Positions 41,680-50,583 of a stretch of DNA of 64,000 nucleotides are shown here, piece by piece; within the stretch, counting starts at the first letter, position 1; every line of letters begins with the position of its first letter. The stretch lies in the NCBI GenBank assembly GCA_023408075.1, contig JAEYKW010000015.1, positions 310,001-374,000 on the forward strand, given 5' to 3'. The position numbers and the translations under genes were made by a program. Origin of the DNA: Bacillota bacterium (GTDB taxonomy: Bacteria; Bacillota; Clostridia; Christensenellales; SZUA-584). Under the pieces are notes generated by a model. The model was not told the DNA's origin. It saw only the letters and a program-made list of their open reading frames with translations, and ran no database searches.

Positions 41680-42585
41680 CTATCTCACAAACACGTCAAT
41701 ACGATCGATGGATGTTCCCATGGCCGAATAGCACTTGAGGTTTGTCGGTGATGTGATTTCAAAAACCCTGTAGTGCAACGTCGAACCATACATATGTTGG
41801 ATTAGTATCAAGCCACGATTCGTAATAGCTAAACCTGTTGCGGGGTTGAGCGGAATAACAGCTGACCGAAACATAGCACTGTCTGCAGAATTTGCAGTGT
41901 AGATCATAAGCTCGTTATACCCGATTAACGAAGGAATGGAGACGTTCACTGCTGTAGATGTATCAATCGCTGCGAAGTTAACAATTTTTGTCCAGACTCT
42001 CTTCAGCATGATTTCTTGCAGCGCCGCTTCCACATTTTCTGCCGTGAAATATCCGCCCGCGTCGGATATCGCAACATTACCGGCACTAAGTGGAACCGGC
42101 GCATAAGTCAGCACCCGCCGATCCGTGTACGTAAAGCTCGTACTGGCTGTTGCTCCTGCGGGTATGCGAACGTTAGCAAGGGGCATCTGGTATTGTGTCG
42201 CCGTTTGCGTGAGGCTGGGCAACTCCGGGGATACCGCTGCTGTGCCCTTTACGATCACAATGCGAGAATTGCGCACCCCTGCCGTCGTGTTGACTTCGAG
42301 CGCCACGATATCATAACGCGGGTTTGTCACATCGGCGGGATCGTGGGTGACCTGCTCAGCTGCCGAATATATTTCCGAACGGATACCCTCGGTATAAGCG
42401 ACACCGAGTGCCACCTGGGATTTCATCGTCGCAGCCACAGCAGAAACCTGCATTGACGTGCCCAGCGCTGCGCCTCGCGTCGCGATACCGTTGGTGAATA
42501 TCTCTCTGAAATTCGCATTGTAATCAGAATAATAATATGGTCTGTCCGTACCGGACGTCGGGTAAAATGATCCTTTAATAGACAT
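41680..42585 (-). CDS. Putative baseplate or tail fibre protein
   Basis: This 301-residue protein is rich in Ser/Thr/Ala with PRYDIVALEVNTTAGVRNSR and a central coil-rich part. It is a probable minor tail or fibre protein. It lies between Dit and the Gp37-like gene. ATG 42585 is preferred; a TTG at 42591 overlaps the Dit stop. No family is firmly recognised. Confidence 0.62.
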   Translation of the reverse strand: MSIKGSFYPTSGTDRPYYYSDYNANFREIFTNGIATRGAALGTSMQVSAVAATMKSQVALGVAYTEGIRSEIYSAAEQVTHDPADVTNPRYDIVALEVNTTAGVRNSRIVIVKGTAAVSPELPSLTQTATQYQMPLANVRIPAGATASTSFTYTDRRVLTYAPVPLSAGNVAISDAGGYFTAENVEAALQEIMLKRVWTKIVNFAAIDTSTAVNVSIPSLIGYNELMIYTANSADSAMFRSAVIPLNPATGLAITNRGLILIQHMYGSTLHYRVFEITSPTNLKCYSAMGTSIDRIDVFVR

Positions 42586-42587
42586 GC

Positions 42588-43481
42588 TCAAACCCCCAAA
42601 TAAAGATTTTTATATTTCAAAGTGACAGCTGCTTGATCAGCGCCAGAGTCAGCGGAAAGCGACACCGTGCAGTTTCCAACCGGCAGACTAAAAAAAACGC
42701 TGTCCGGGTCAACGATTGAAAAGTCTTTTACTCTCGCTCCGGTCGATATGGTTTCAATATAAACGTTCTTGTCACCATAGCCGGTGGTGATGATGAGTTT
42801 TTGGTCGGACGCCAGCACCCCGTTGAGTTCGATATATTCGCCGGTATCCACCAAAGTAATGCGCGGCTTTGTCGCCGCTCCGACCCATTCTATGATGAGC
42901 GGCGCAGGCACGTCGCCGATATTGTCGATGACTGTGCTTGCGCTTTCGATCGCTCCCAAATAAAACGGAGTCCCTGAATAGAAATACTCTGAATCATTCC
43001 AAAAGAACGGATCAGTTAAGCCGACCAGCTCCACGCTTGCTTCCTCGATATCGTGCCAAAAGGGATCAAAAGCCGTCATGCTCACGACGCCGATCATAGA
43101 ATGGTAACCGAAGTTATCCCTGTCAGTAGAGAACGCGGGCTCTGCGTCGATCTTGACGGCCATTTCAATACCCTCTGTATAAAAGTCGTTCTCATAGATA
43201 AGCTTGCCGGGGCTTAGCTTGGGATTCATAATCCGTTTTACCGATCGGCGTTTCTGAAACATGTCGGCATAACCGTTGCCCATAATGATGCACGATGCCG
43301 TGACATCACGCATTTCAGTGAAAGCGGCCTCATAGTTGTACCCATCCTGTTGATACCCTTTGGAGGTTTGCGCCGTGTCAACCAACGGCGACATACTAAA
43401 GGATTTGAGCCTGTTCTGTGCCGAATTTGACGCCCAAGTTATTGATTCGCCAAGCGAATTAGTGTATATGATCTTTTCCAT
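42588..43481 (-). CDS. Distal tail protein (Dit-like)
   Basis: This 297-residue protein has the Dit/SPP1 gp19.1 layout: LGESI-----  at the start, an internal KRIMNPKLSPGKLIYENDF region, and a C-terminal galectin-like half. It forms the hexameric hub at the tail tip. It directly follows the tape measure gene, as Dit genes do. Confidence 0.78.
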   Translation of the reverse strand: MEKIIYTNSLGESITWASNSAQNRLKSFSMSPLVDTAQTSKGYQQDGYNYEAAFTEMRDVTASCIIMGNGYADMFQKRRSVKRIMNPKLSPGKLIYENDFYTEGIEMAVKIDAEPAFSTDRDNFGYHSMIGVVSMTAFDPFWHDIEEASVELVGLTDPFFWNDSEYFYSGTPFYLGAIESASTVIDNIGDVPAPLIIEWVGAATKPRITLVDTGEYIELNGVLASDQKLIITTGYGDKNVYIETISTGARVKDFSIVDPDSVFFSLPVGNCTVSLSADSGADQAAVTLKYKNLYLGV

Positions 43482-43482
43482 C

Positions 43483-45348
43483 TTACGCCCTCGCCCTTAG
43501 TACACTCTGTTTTCTTGCCGACCTAAACACTTCGTAAGGTGACGGGTTATTGTTATTGTAAATATTGTAGGTATTCCCCGTCTTGCCGGAGCCCATCGAC
43601 GCAGTATCCGAGGCTGTGTGAACATATGCCCCGGACGGCAGCGTGACCGCTTCGGGTCCTTCTTCTCCAACCACATACGTACCAGCCTCATTAATTGGCC
43701 CGCCGTCAGCTTTAAACAGCCCAATGATCCAATCAATGGCACCGCCGAAAATCTCAAACAGCCATTTTATCGGCGTCACAATAATCTCTATCAATGCCCC
43801 GATTGGTTTAAGAATCGGTGCCAGCAGTTCTAAAACACCAGCTATTGCACTAATCAGCGGTTCTAAGGCAGGCAGCAGCGTTTGCGCCAAAATTCCAACC
43901 ATATCAAATACGGGTGACAATGCATCGAATACAGTTGATACCAAGTCAATGATCGGCGGCAAAATGGTATCAATGATCACGTTGAGCAGTTTGGTGATGG
44001 GCGGCAGCAGCTTCTCAATGAGTGATTTGAAAATGGTCATGAGCGGCGGAAGGATAGTCTGAACAAACGTATTAAACATATCCATCAGCGGCGGAAGGAT
44101 CGTATCAATGACGCTCTGAAATAAATCCATCAGCGGCGGCAACAGATTCTCTATTAAGGCTTTAAAGACCGTTTCCAGCACCGGAAGGATTTGCTCAGAA
44201 AATACTCGGAACAGCTCCATCAAAGGCGGCATGATGCTGGCTATGATCGTCTGGAACAACCCGATGAGCGGCGGAAGGAGGCCTTCAATAAATGTCGTGA
44301 ACATCTCCGCCAGTGGCGGCAGTATATCCTCCGTGAAAACCTTAAACAGTTCCATGAGCGGCGGCATCACAACGGATAGAATTTCGGTAAATATCGTCAA
44401 GAGTGATCCGATCAGGGCCAGTATCGGCTCGAGCGCCGTCATAAGTGGGGGCAGCACGTCTTCAATTAATATATTAAAGAGATCCATGAGCGGCGGCATA
44501 AGCGTGTTTACGAGCTCCCCAAAAGCGCCGATTATCATCGTGAAAAGTGGAGCCATAGCCGCCATGATGCCGGGAAGAGATTCCATCAAGACATTGATCA
44601 GGCCCGTCACAACCGGCATAAGGGTTGATAGGGCCGACGTGAGCCCGCTTGAAACCGTCGTTTGAAGCTGTGACAGCGTATCGCTGAGCGTGGCTCCGGC
44701 TTCGACAGTGTCCTCACCCAGCACAATACCAAGATCATTTGCCTCTGTTTTCATAGCCGAAATGCCATCTGCGCCCATTTCAAATACGGCACCGAGCTCG
44801 GTTGCCGACCGTCCGAGAAGCGCACTGGCAAGCGCCGTGCGCTCTGTCTCATTGGTCATACCTGATAAACCTGAGATCGTCTCGCTTAAAAGCGTCTCCT
44901 GATCTTTTAGATTCCCGCTCGAATCCGTGACCGAAATCCCAAGCCTTTTAAACGCATCTGCATACTGGCCTGTACCGCCTACCGCATCCTGTGCCGCCTT
45001 TGCCAAAGTCTTCACGCCCACCTGCAGCGTTGAAATATCCGCACCGTTCTGTGACAAGATATAATTCCATTCCTGATACGCTTTCGTGGAGATGCCTATT
45101 TTATCAGAATTTTCGCTGATATCATCACTGGCCGAGGCCACTTTGGTAACGAGCGCGGACACGGCGGTTCCGGCAGCAGCAACGCCGGAAACGATCGCCG
45201 CGCCCGATTTTAAAATGCTTGCGCCTGTCGAGCCAAATGATCTGGATGTCTTCTCCCCGGCAGAGTTCATGCTTGCAAGGTCTTTATGAACGGTATCGGT
45301 GCCCTTCATCAAGGCTTCGCCGTATACCTCAAACAGTTTAACTGCCAC
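43483..45348 (-). CDS. Tape measure protein with 15-residue repeats
   Basis: This 621-residue protein sets tail length. It has an N-terminal coiled-coil/TMP region, hydrophobic segments, and a central tract (about residues 283-467) of a 15-residue repeat centred on (L/M)PP(L/I)M-LF----I, with Pro pairs spaced exactly 15 apart at 285, 300, 330, 345, 360, 375, 405, 420, 435, 450 and 465. The start is GTG 45348, overlapping the gpGT stop by 11 nt. Confidence 0.85.
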   Translation of the reverse strand: MAVKLFEVYGEALMKGTDTVHKDLASMNSAGEKTSRSFGSTGASILKSGAAIVSGVAAAGTAVSALVTKVASASDDISENSDKIGISTKAYQEWNYILSQNGADISTLQVGVKTLAKAAQDAVGGTGQYADAFKRLGISVTDSSGNLKDQETLLSETISGLSGMTNETERTALASALLGRSATELGAVFEMGADGISAMKTEANDLGIVLGEDTVEAGATLSDTLSQLQTTVSSGLTSALSTLMPVVTGLINVLMESLPGIMAAMAPLFTMIIGAFGELVNTLMPPLMDLFNILIEDVLPPLMTALEPILALIGSLLTIFTEILSVVMPPLMELFKVFTEDILPPLAEMFTTFIEGLLPPLIGLFQTIIASIMPPLMELFRVFSEQILPVLETVFKALIENLLPPLMDLFQSVIDTILPPLMDMFNTFVQTILPPLMTIFKSLIEKLLPPITKLLNVIIDTILPPIIDLVSTVFDALSPVFDMVGILAQTLLPALEPLISAIAGVLELLAPILKPIGALIEIIVTPIKWLFEIFGGAIDWIIGLFKADGGPINEAGTYVVGEEGPEAVTLPSGAYVHTASDTASMGSGKTGNTYNIYNNNNPSPYEVFRSARKQSVLRARA

Positions 45349-46014
45349 GTCGTTTCATCCTCTCGTATGCTTTTTGGGCGGTTTGCTCAACATCATCCCA
45401 TTTTGTCGCTTTGGTTTGCTTTTGCGCCCGCCACCGTTTCTTGAAATCATTTAAAGTCATGAGCTTTGGCCGCTTTCCAAACATTTTATTGTTCGGCAGC
45501 GCGTTCCACCCGGCAAAATACGCAAGCCACTGTTGTTCAATAAACTTCTCTTGATTCTTCTCGATATCATAGGCGTACAAATCAAAAACGAGCCTGTAAT
45601 GCTCGTTTTGAATGCGATTTGTGAATGCGAAATGCAGAAATCCGGTTATTTCAGCGCCGCGAACATGTCCGCAACCGTACGCTGCGCAGACATAAAAAAA
45701 TCGCGGAAGTCCTCGTGCTCAAAGACTGCCTTGCGAAGCGTCTCATAGTCCTTAAATCCCATCTTCTCAATGTCTTTCGCGCCGGTCACGTCGGACAGAA
45801 AAGCATTGATTTCCCGCTCAGCATAACCGGTATTTTTGAAAATAAGCCCAATGAGCTGCTTTGTCTGAGCCGCTTGAGCCTCTGCGCTCTTCATGAGATC
45901 AGCGACCTCTTTTTGCTCTTTTTGTGCCATGTCCTCGATCACATCCGCATACCCAACCGCTTTGAGAACGCGAATAAAAAGACTCACAGAGTGAGCCGTG
46001 AAGTTAACCGTCAT
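45338..46014 (-). CDS. Tail assembly chaperone gpGT (frameshift product)
   Basis: A -1 frameshift in gpG at the T7 run 45694-45700 would give a 225-residue protein: 107 residues of gpG, then 118 in the -1 frame to the stop at 45338. The new part contains ITGFLHFAFTNRI, HYRLVFDLYAYDIEKN and FIEQQWLAYFAGWN, a pattern seen in gpGT proteins. The 80-residue open frame at 45338-45580 is only its tail. See the site entry. Confidence 0.8.
45646..46014 (-). CDS. Tail assembly chaperone gpG-like
   Basis: This 122-residue helical protein lies between the major tail and tape measure genes, the position of gpG. Its last part holds the sequence D-F-F (codons 105-107) whose DNA is a run of seven T in the zero frame, suitable for slippage. 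It assists tail assembly and is made in excess over gpGT. Confidence 0.78.
   Translation of the reverse strand: MTVNFTAHSVSLFIRVLKAVGYADVIEDMAQKEQKEVADLMKSAEAQAAQTKQLIGLIFKNTGYAEREINAFLSDVTGAKDIEKMGFKDYETLRKAVFEHEDFRDFFMSAQRTVADMFAALK
45694..45700 (-). promoter_or_regulatory. Programmed -1 frameshift site (T TTT TTT)
   Basis: Seven T in the heptamer frame X-XXY-YYZ (T TTT TTT) over gpG codons 105-107. The -1 frame after it stays open to the tape measure gene. No stimulatory pseudoknot was evaluated. Confidence 0.8.
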
Positions 46015-46195
46015 TTTGATCTCCCTTCTCTATAGGCTTTTTCGCCGCAAGCTTCTGAGATTTGTACCCTGCCCGTTTGAGCAGATCGATCTCTGTTTTA
46101 TCGTCTGTATCATAGACGCCATCAATAAAGCGGGCGACAAAATATACACCGCCGCCGTCCGCGAACTGGACTTTCCCATCACCGAAGAATCTCAT
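46004..46195 (-). CDS. Small phage tail protein, unknown
   Basis: This 63-residue basic protein with FADGGGVYFVARFIDG in its middle lies between the major tail gene and gpG, with 11-nt overlap into gpG. GAGGTG precedes ATG 46195. Position suggests a tail accessory role; no family recognised. Confidence 0.55.
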   Translation of the reverse strand: MRFFGDGKVQFADGGGVYFVARFIDGVYDTDDKTEIDLLKRAGYKSQKLAAKKPIEKGDQNDG

Positions 46196-46205
46196 ACCCG
46201 CACCT

Positions 46206-46997
46206 CTACGCTGCGTCCATGGTAATCGAGATTGCTTCCGTGGCCGCGTCGATCGTTGCGGTTCCACTCACAGCCGCATAACCGGTCTTGGTTGCTGTGT
46301 AACCAACCTTCCCAAACGTGCAGGCGAACACCACAACTCCGGATTCGTTCGTTATACCCGTCTGTCCATCGTCAAGAACGACAGCCGCGCCCGCAATCGC
46401 TGCAGGTGTTTCGGCGTCATCGGTAATCGTGAATGTGACGGTGGCCGCTTCGAACTCAATCACATACGGATAGGTCTCTTCATCCTCGGGATCGAAGGTT
46501 TCAGGATCGATATGGCCGGTGAATATCACTTCCGGCACAATTTCCTCGCCCTTTGCCATGGAAAGTGTAAAAGGGTTGTCACCCAAAGCGTTTTTAACGA
46601 TGACGGCCATGCAGTTTCCGCTTCTATCCTGCCCCACCCACGCCACATTCTTGATATAACTCTGCGAAAGGTTGATCGTCCGATAGACGCTCTGGATGCC
46701 CGCTGTCACCGCTCCGGCCATCATGCCGGCATAATACTTGAGAAAGTTCTGGACGTTGATTTTCAGTGATCTCACAGTCAGCTGCGGGCGCATCATCACC
46801 ATATCGCGTGCGCCCTTCACCGGCGCAATGTCCGAATCGGCTTCACGTTCGCGAAACTCCACATTGTCGTTGAACTCGTTCCCGCCCTTCGTCAGCCCCA
46901 CAAGAAACTCGTCAGGCTCCCGGTAATTAAAATAGACGGCTCCCGGTCCCAAGAACTCATTATCAGGCTGCCCCGAGCCCGGCCATGCTTTATTCAT
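46206..46997 (-). CDS. Major tail protein with C-terminal Ig-like domain
   Basis: This 263-residue protein is the likely tail tube protein. The N-terminal part (about 1-185) has GPGAVYFNYREPDEFLVGLTKGG and a beta-rich core. The C-terminal part (about 190-263: VTFTITDD, ESGVVVFACTFGKVGYTATKTGY) reads as a carboxypeptidase-regulatory/Ig-like decoration domain of the kind found on tails. AAGGAG precedes the ATG. Confidence 0.75.
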   Translation of the reverse strand: MNKAWPGSGQPDNEFLGPGAVYFNYREPDEFLVGLTKGGNEFNDNVEFREREADSDIAPVKGARDMVMMRPQLTVRSLKINVQNFLKYYAGMMAGAVTAGIQSVYRTINLSQSYIKNVAWVGQDRSGNCMAVIVKNALGDNPFTLSMAKGEEIVPEVIFTGHIDPETFDPEDEETYPYVIEFEAATVTFTITDDAETPAAIAGAAVVLDDGQTGITNESGVVVFACTFGKVGYTATKTGYAAVSGTATIDAATEAISITMDAA

Positions 46998-47011
46998 TGC
47001 TTTTCTCCTTT

Positions 47012-47395
47012 TTATTTAAATCTTGTTTTTAAAAGGTATGTCATACGTGTCCGCCGTACAAACTCATCCGAGTCAGGCACATCCCCGATGATACCGCGCT
47101 GCGCCCACGCAGAAAGCTTGTTGGTTGTGATATGGTTATTCGCCATGGCCGCATCAATCTGCGTCACAGCAGCCTCTAGATTTGTGCTGTCCGGGTTATT
47201 ATCCCAGACATTGATCGTCAGCGTCAGGTTGACATCGTCGCTGGTGTCGATCAACGTTTCAGCACTTGGTGTAATGTCGAAAACGGCATAAGGATAGGCC
47301 ACGTTATCAGGCGGCTTCTTGGCATGGCATGGAATATCCACGTTATCGAGCACATCCCCCACAGCCGCATATACAGCATCACGTTTAATCGACAT
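47012..47395 (-). CDS. Tail completion-like (DUF3168-type) protein
   Basis: This 127-residue protein has VYAAVGDVLDNVDIPCHAKKPPDNVAYPYAVFD, read over residues 5-37, a pattern like tail terminator or minor tail proteins. It overlaps the gp10-like gene by 11 nt. It should cap the tail below the neck. Confidence 0.6.
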   Translation of the reverse strand: MSIKRDAVYAAVGDVLDNVDIPCHAKKPPDNVAYPYAVFDITPSAETLIDTSDDVNLTLTINVWDNNPDSTNLEAAVTQIDAAMANNHITTNKLSAWAQRGIIGDVPDSDEFVRRTRMTYLLKTRFK

Positions 47396-47765
47396 GTTGG
47401 TGATACTCCTTTTCAACGATCTCCTGAATTTCTTTCGCGTTTTCCTCAAAAGCAGGCTGGATATGTGGGTAAGCCGGAGCCGTTCGCGTCCCTGTTTCCA
47501 GAAACACGCCTAAGAGATCGTCCGTGCCCACGATAGCTCGCCCATCACCGTATGAAGACTTTATTGTCTCACGGTACGTGCCTGGGTCTCTTTCCTTTGG
47601 CTCCCTCTGTTTCGACGTATACACACCGTCAGCCGATGTTTTGCTTTGTACAGGCGCTCTATCCCGCGCTTTTTGCCGAGCAAAGTCGGCTATCTCTTCA
47701 AGCGCCGCATCGTTCGCTCTGTCGATCATATCCTCAACGTCCGTCAAATACGATTTAAACCCCAT
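47385..47765 (-). CDS. HK97 gp10-like head-tail protein
   Basis: This 126-residue protein matches HK97-gp10-like proteins: a helical start, then KARDRAPVQSKTSADGVY and FLETGTRTAPAYPHIQPAFEE. It takes part in the head-tail joint. It overlaps the upstream adaptor gene by 11 nt. Confidence 0.8.
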   Translation of the reverse strand: MGFKSYLTDVEDMIDRANDAALEEIADFARQKARDRAPVQSKTSADGVYTSKQREPKERDPGTYRETIKSSYGDGRAIVGTDDLLGVFLETGTRTAPAYPHIQPAFEENAKEIQEIVEKEYHQHVD

Positions 47766-48114
47766 CGCTCAGACCCTCCGGCGGCTTTATCCTCAGCTTC
47801 CCGGTAATTAACAGGCTGCGCCGCGCATAATCCTGCTGGATAGGCGCGAGAATGTCATACCACTCGCCGCGGTCATCCAATATGACCATATCCGAAGTGA
47901 TAGTCGTATCGCTGTCATACCTGATCACAAACTGCACGCTGACCGAACTTGTAAGCACCTGCGCCTGCCACGTTTCCGCGCTGCTGAGCAGCTTCTTCTG
48001 CGCATGAACCGTTCTGAACAAGGACCAATGCGTGACCGACTCATGCATGGCGTTCTTTGTGTCGTCATCTTTGGAATAGATTTTAATGATCGTCTTTAGC
48101 GCCCCAGCCCTCAT
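47755..48114 (-). CDS. Head closure / head-tail adaptor protein
   Basis: This 119-residue beta-rich protein fits the SPP1 gp16-type phage head-tail joining family: LKTIIKIYSKDDD, RTVHAQKKL, WYDILAPIQQDYARRSLLI. It overlaps the connector gene by 4 nt. Confidence 0.7.
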   Translation of the reverse strand: MRAGALKTIIKIYSKDDDTKNAMHESVTHWSLFRTVHAQKKLLSSAETWQAQVLTSSVSVQFVIRYDSDTTITSDMVILDDRGEWYDILAPIQQDYARRSLLITGKLRIKPPEGLSDGV

Positions 48115-48704
48115 ACAGGCACCACCCTGTCCATATCGAGCAACGCCTCGGCACCGAATGGCAGGGACATTGCCGAAACGCCTTGCCCGATCACGGTATT
48201 CTCACGATTCTCATAATAATGACCGACCGTCAGCAGTATTGCATGCTTGACATATTGGGGCACACTGGCCGCGTCTGGACCGTACCCGCATGTGTACTCG
48301 ATCTCAATCGGATATCCCGCCGCCAAGCTGATTGACGGTGCCGCAACCCAGCTGGGAAAATAGATGATGCCCGGCTGCACATCCTTGTCGATGGCGAAAT
48401 TCGTATTCTCAGTCAGCGTGATCAAGCTCCCGTCTGTCTTTCTGCATTTGAACGCCGTCACTGATAACAGATTGGGCATTGGCACGCTTATGACGCCCAT
48501 AAAACCGGTCAGCTTAAGCACCCACGTTTGGGTTATATACGCACGGTTTGAGTACCCTTCACACCGCTGACGCGCCACTTTCATAATCGAGCTGATATAT
48601 GCATCGTCCGAAGCCCAGTCAACACGCAGGTGTTTCTTGACTTCCTCCAACGTGACGGGCTCGGTTGCTGCGTCGGTTTTTCTATGGACATCATAGCGTG
48701 CCAT
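48111..48704 (-). CDS. Head-tail connector (gp6-like)
   Basis: This 197-residue protein has LEEVKKHLRVDWASDDAYI at the start, then YGPDAASVPQYVKHAILLTVGHYYENRE, as in phage gp6-like DNA-packaging connectors. ATG 48704 is preferred with AAGGAG 8 nt upstream. Confidence 0.8.
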   Translation of the reverse strand: MARYDVHRKTDAATEPVTLEEVKKHLRVDWASDDAYISSIMKVARQRCEGYSNRAYITQTWVLKLTGFMGVISVPMPNLLSVTAFKCRKTDGSLITLTENTNFAIDKDVQPGIIYFPSWVAAPSISLAAGYPIEIEYTCGYGPDAASVPQYVKHAILLTVGHYYENRENTVIGQGVSAMSLPFGAEALLDMDRVVPV

Positions 48705-48709
48705 CACCA

Positions 48710-48922
48710 TTACTCCTTTTTACCCTCCGGGGCTTCCGGCGTTTCAGGTTTTTTCTTGTCTGCTGTCTGCTTTGCCTTCTGCTTGGCTGCTTCTCCGTCA
48801 GCCGCGATGGCATAATGACCGTCGATGAGCTGCTTGCCTTCGACTTCGCCCACGTCGATCACATCACCGGCGCGACCTGTCACGCTGCCTTTCGCGTATG
48901 TGCTCTGCAACATCACTTTCAT
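48710..48922 (-). CDS. Small head-region protein, unknown
   Basis: This 70-residue protein has a compact beta-rich N-terminal part (KVMLQSTYAKGSVTGRAGDV) and a Lys/Glu/Pro-rich tail. AAGGAGG precedes ATG 48922. Its position between head decoration and connector genes suggests a head accessory role. Confidence 0.6.
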   Translation of the reverse strand: MKVMLQSTYAKGSVTGRAGDVIDVGEVEGKQLIDGHYAIAADGEAAKQKAKQTADKKKPETPEAPEGKKE

Positions 48923-48932
48923 ACTGGCCTCC

Positions 48933-49367
48933 TTATACGCCCGTCGCAAAAGCACTGGCAACAACGTCCGCACCCTGCTTGACCGGTATCGCCGCAGCAC
49001 TGTATCGCAGCGATACGACGCTTTCGATCACCGCCGCCGCCGTGGCCACAACAACCGCGCAGCGCACATAACGCTTGAGCGGCCTTTTCACATCCAGCAC
49101 CAGCAGCTTATTATCAGCGCTCGTCGCACTTGCGGTGAAGCTCACAGTTGCGCCGGTAATATCCGCCGCGTCGCTCAGATTGGCAGCGCTGCCCTGCTGC
49201 GCCTTGAGCGTGACCACTGCACCGTCCGCGCAATCGCCCAGCGCCAGCACAAAGCAGACGTTGCCAAGTGCGCTCATATCCAGCGCATCGCCCGTCGTGG
49301 TGCCTGTGCCGGATGCCTGCGTGTCGATATCCTTGTTAAGGACAGCTTCTTTCAAAACACTCTGCAT
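48933..49367 (-). CDS. Putative capsid decoration protein
   Basis: This 144-residue Ala/Thr/Val-rich, beta-type protein follows the capsid gene by 10 bp, where many siphoviruses have a decoration or head-stabilising protein. It contains GNVCFVLALGDCADGAVV and KRYVRCAVVVATAAAVIE. The call rests mainly on position. Confidence 0.6.
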   Translation of the reverse strand: MQSVLKEAVLNKDIDTQASGTGTTTGDALDMSALGNVCFVLALGDCADGAVVTLKAQQGSAANLSDAADITGATVSFTASATSADNKLLVLDVKRPLKRYVRCAVVVATAAAVIESVVSLRYSAAAIPVKQGADVVASAFATGV

Positions 49368-49377
49368 ATTTTCCTCC

Positions 49378-50583
49378 TTACGGCTTCAGCTTGAGCCGCG
49401 CAAACGCTTCTTCCACCACCGGCATGCCGTCCGTCTGGGCCCGCAGGATAAAGCCGATCTGGTTTGTTCCAGCGTAGATTTCAACCAGACGCTGCAGTTC
49501 CACCATGAGGCTGTCAACGATCCAGTAAAATTTCATGTTGCCAAGGATCGTGACATACTGCGCAGCTGTAAACGTGTTCGGCGCGTACTCGGATTCGTTG
49601 ACGCCGTATCCGAGCAATCTGTCCGGCTGGCCGGTCTGCATGGACGGCGACCAGATATATTGACCCGTGGTATCCTTGAGCTTAGATACCTGCTTAACGC
49701 CGTCGCGATGCATATACCATTCCACACCGTTGCGGTACTGCGCTTTGAGCGCATATTTCATGTTAAGAAGATCGTCAGCACCGATAGCCGTGGACGATTC
49801 CGCCGTGATATCACGTGCCGTAGAGATACCATTGTCGGAAGCGATAAAGATACCAAGAGGCTTTGCCGCACCGTTGCCAGTCATGTATGACTCTTCTTGT
49901 GTCTCGCTCATGTCGAAGTTGAGCTCATCCAGCACAATCCTCTCGCCATCCATCGCGGTATTCTGCAGCAACGGGCGCGAGATTTTAATCAGATTGGTCA
50001 TATAGTTGGGCTTGAACTCTCTTTTGCCGAATGCGAGCGAGCTATCTTCTCCGGCCGCACTGATCTCTGCGCCCCACACAGCACCAGACGCGCGACTTGT
50101 CCGCTTCGGGAAACCCAAAGTCTGCGCACCGTCCAGTGTAAACGTCGTTGCTTTCGAGCGGATCACGAGCGTGTTGTCGAGCTCCTTGATCAGCTGCGCA
50201 CCGAATTTCTGCGGAGCGACAAGATATCCGGCCTGCGCCGGGTTCTCCATCTGTAGCGCGCGCATATCCTGCACGTACTTTTCAGATGTCCCGCCAGCCA
50301 GATAGCTGCGGAAAGCCGCCATCTGCTTATCCTCAAGAGTTTCAGGTTTGGGATTGTCGCGATTCTCAAGCTGCTGCCCGCCGATCTCTTTCTCAAGCTC
50401 GAGCTGCCGCTCCTCAGTGTCGATCTGTCCCTTGAGCTTTTGTGCCTCGGTGAAAGCCGTATCATAGCTCGTGCGCTCCTCGGGTGTCATCTCGCGGTTT
50501 TCTTTTTCCGCGCGGTCTAAAAAAGCCCTCGCATCTGCGACGGCCTTTGCGCGCTTCTGTCTCAGTTCCACAATGTTTGCCAT
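49378..50583 (-). CDS. HK97-family major capsid protein
   Basis: This 401-residue capsid precursor has a helical N-terminal scaffolding-like region (about 1-95: IVELRQKRAKAVADARAFL, coiled coil) that the protease removes, then the HK97 fold with GAVWGAEISAAGEDSSLAFG and NLIKISRPLLQNTA. ATG 50583 overlaps the protease stop by 1 nt. Confidence 0.9.
   Translation of the reverse strand: MANIVELRQKRAKAVADARAFLDRAEKENREMTPEERTSYDTAFTEAQKLKGQIDTEERQLELEKEIGGQQLENRDNPKPETLEDKQMAAFRSYLAGGTSEKYVQDMRALQMENPAQAGYLVAPQKFGAQLIKELDNTLVIRSKATTFTLDGAQTLGFPKRTSRASGAVWGAEISAAGEDSSLAFGKREFKPNYMTNLIKISRPLLQNTAMDGERIVLDELNFDMSETQEESYMTGNGAAKPLGIFIASDNGISTARDITAESSTAIGADDLLNMKYALKAQYRNGVEWYMHRDGVKQVSKLKDTTGQYIWSPSMQTGQPDRLLGYGVNESEYAPNTFTAAQYVTILGNMKFYWIVDSLMVELQRLVEIYAGTNQIGFILRAQTDGMPVVEEAFARLKLKP

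Noticed and set aside
43900..44520. 45-bp tandem periodicity considered as CRISPR
   Set aside because: The units are in frame in the tape measure gene and encode a 15-residue protein repeat.
45338..45580. 80-codon frame as a separate gene
   Set aside because: It has no ribosome site, and its frame is open back to the slippery site, so it is the gpGT tail.
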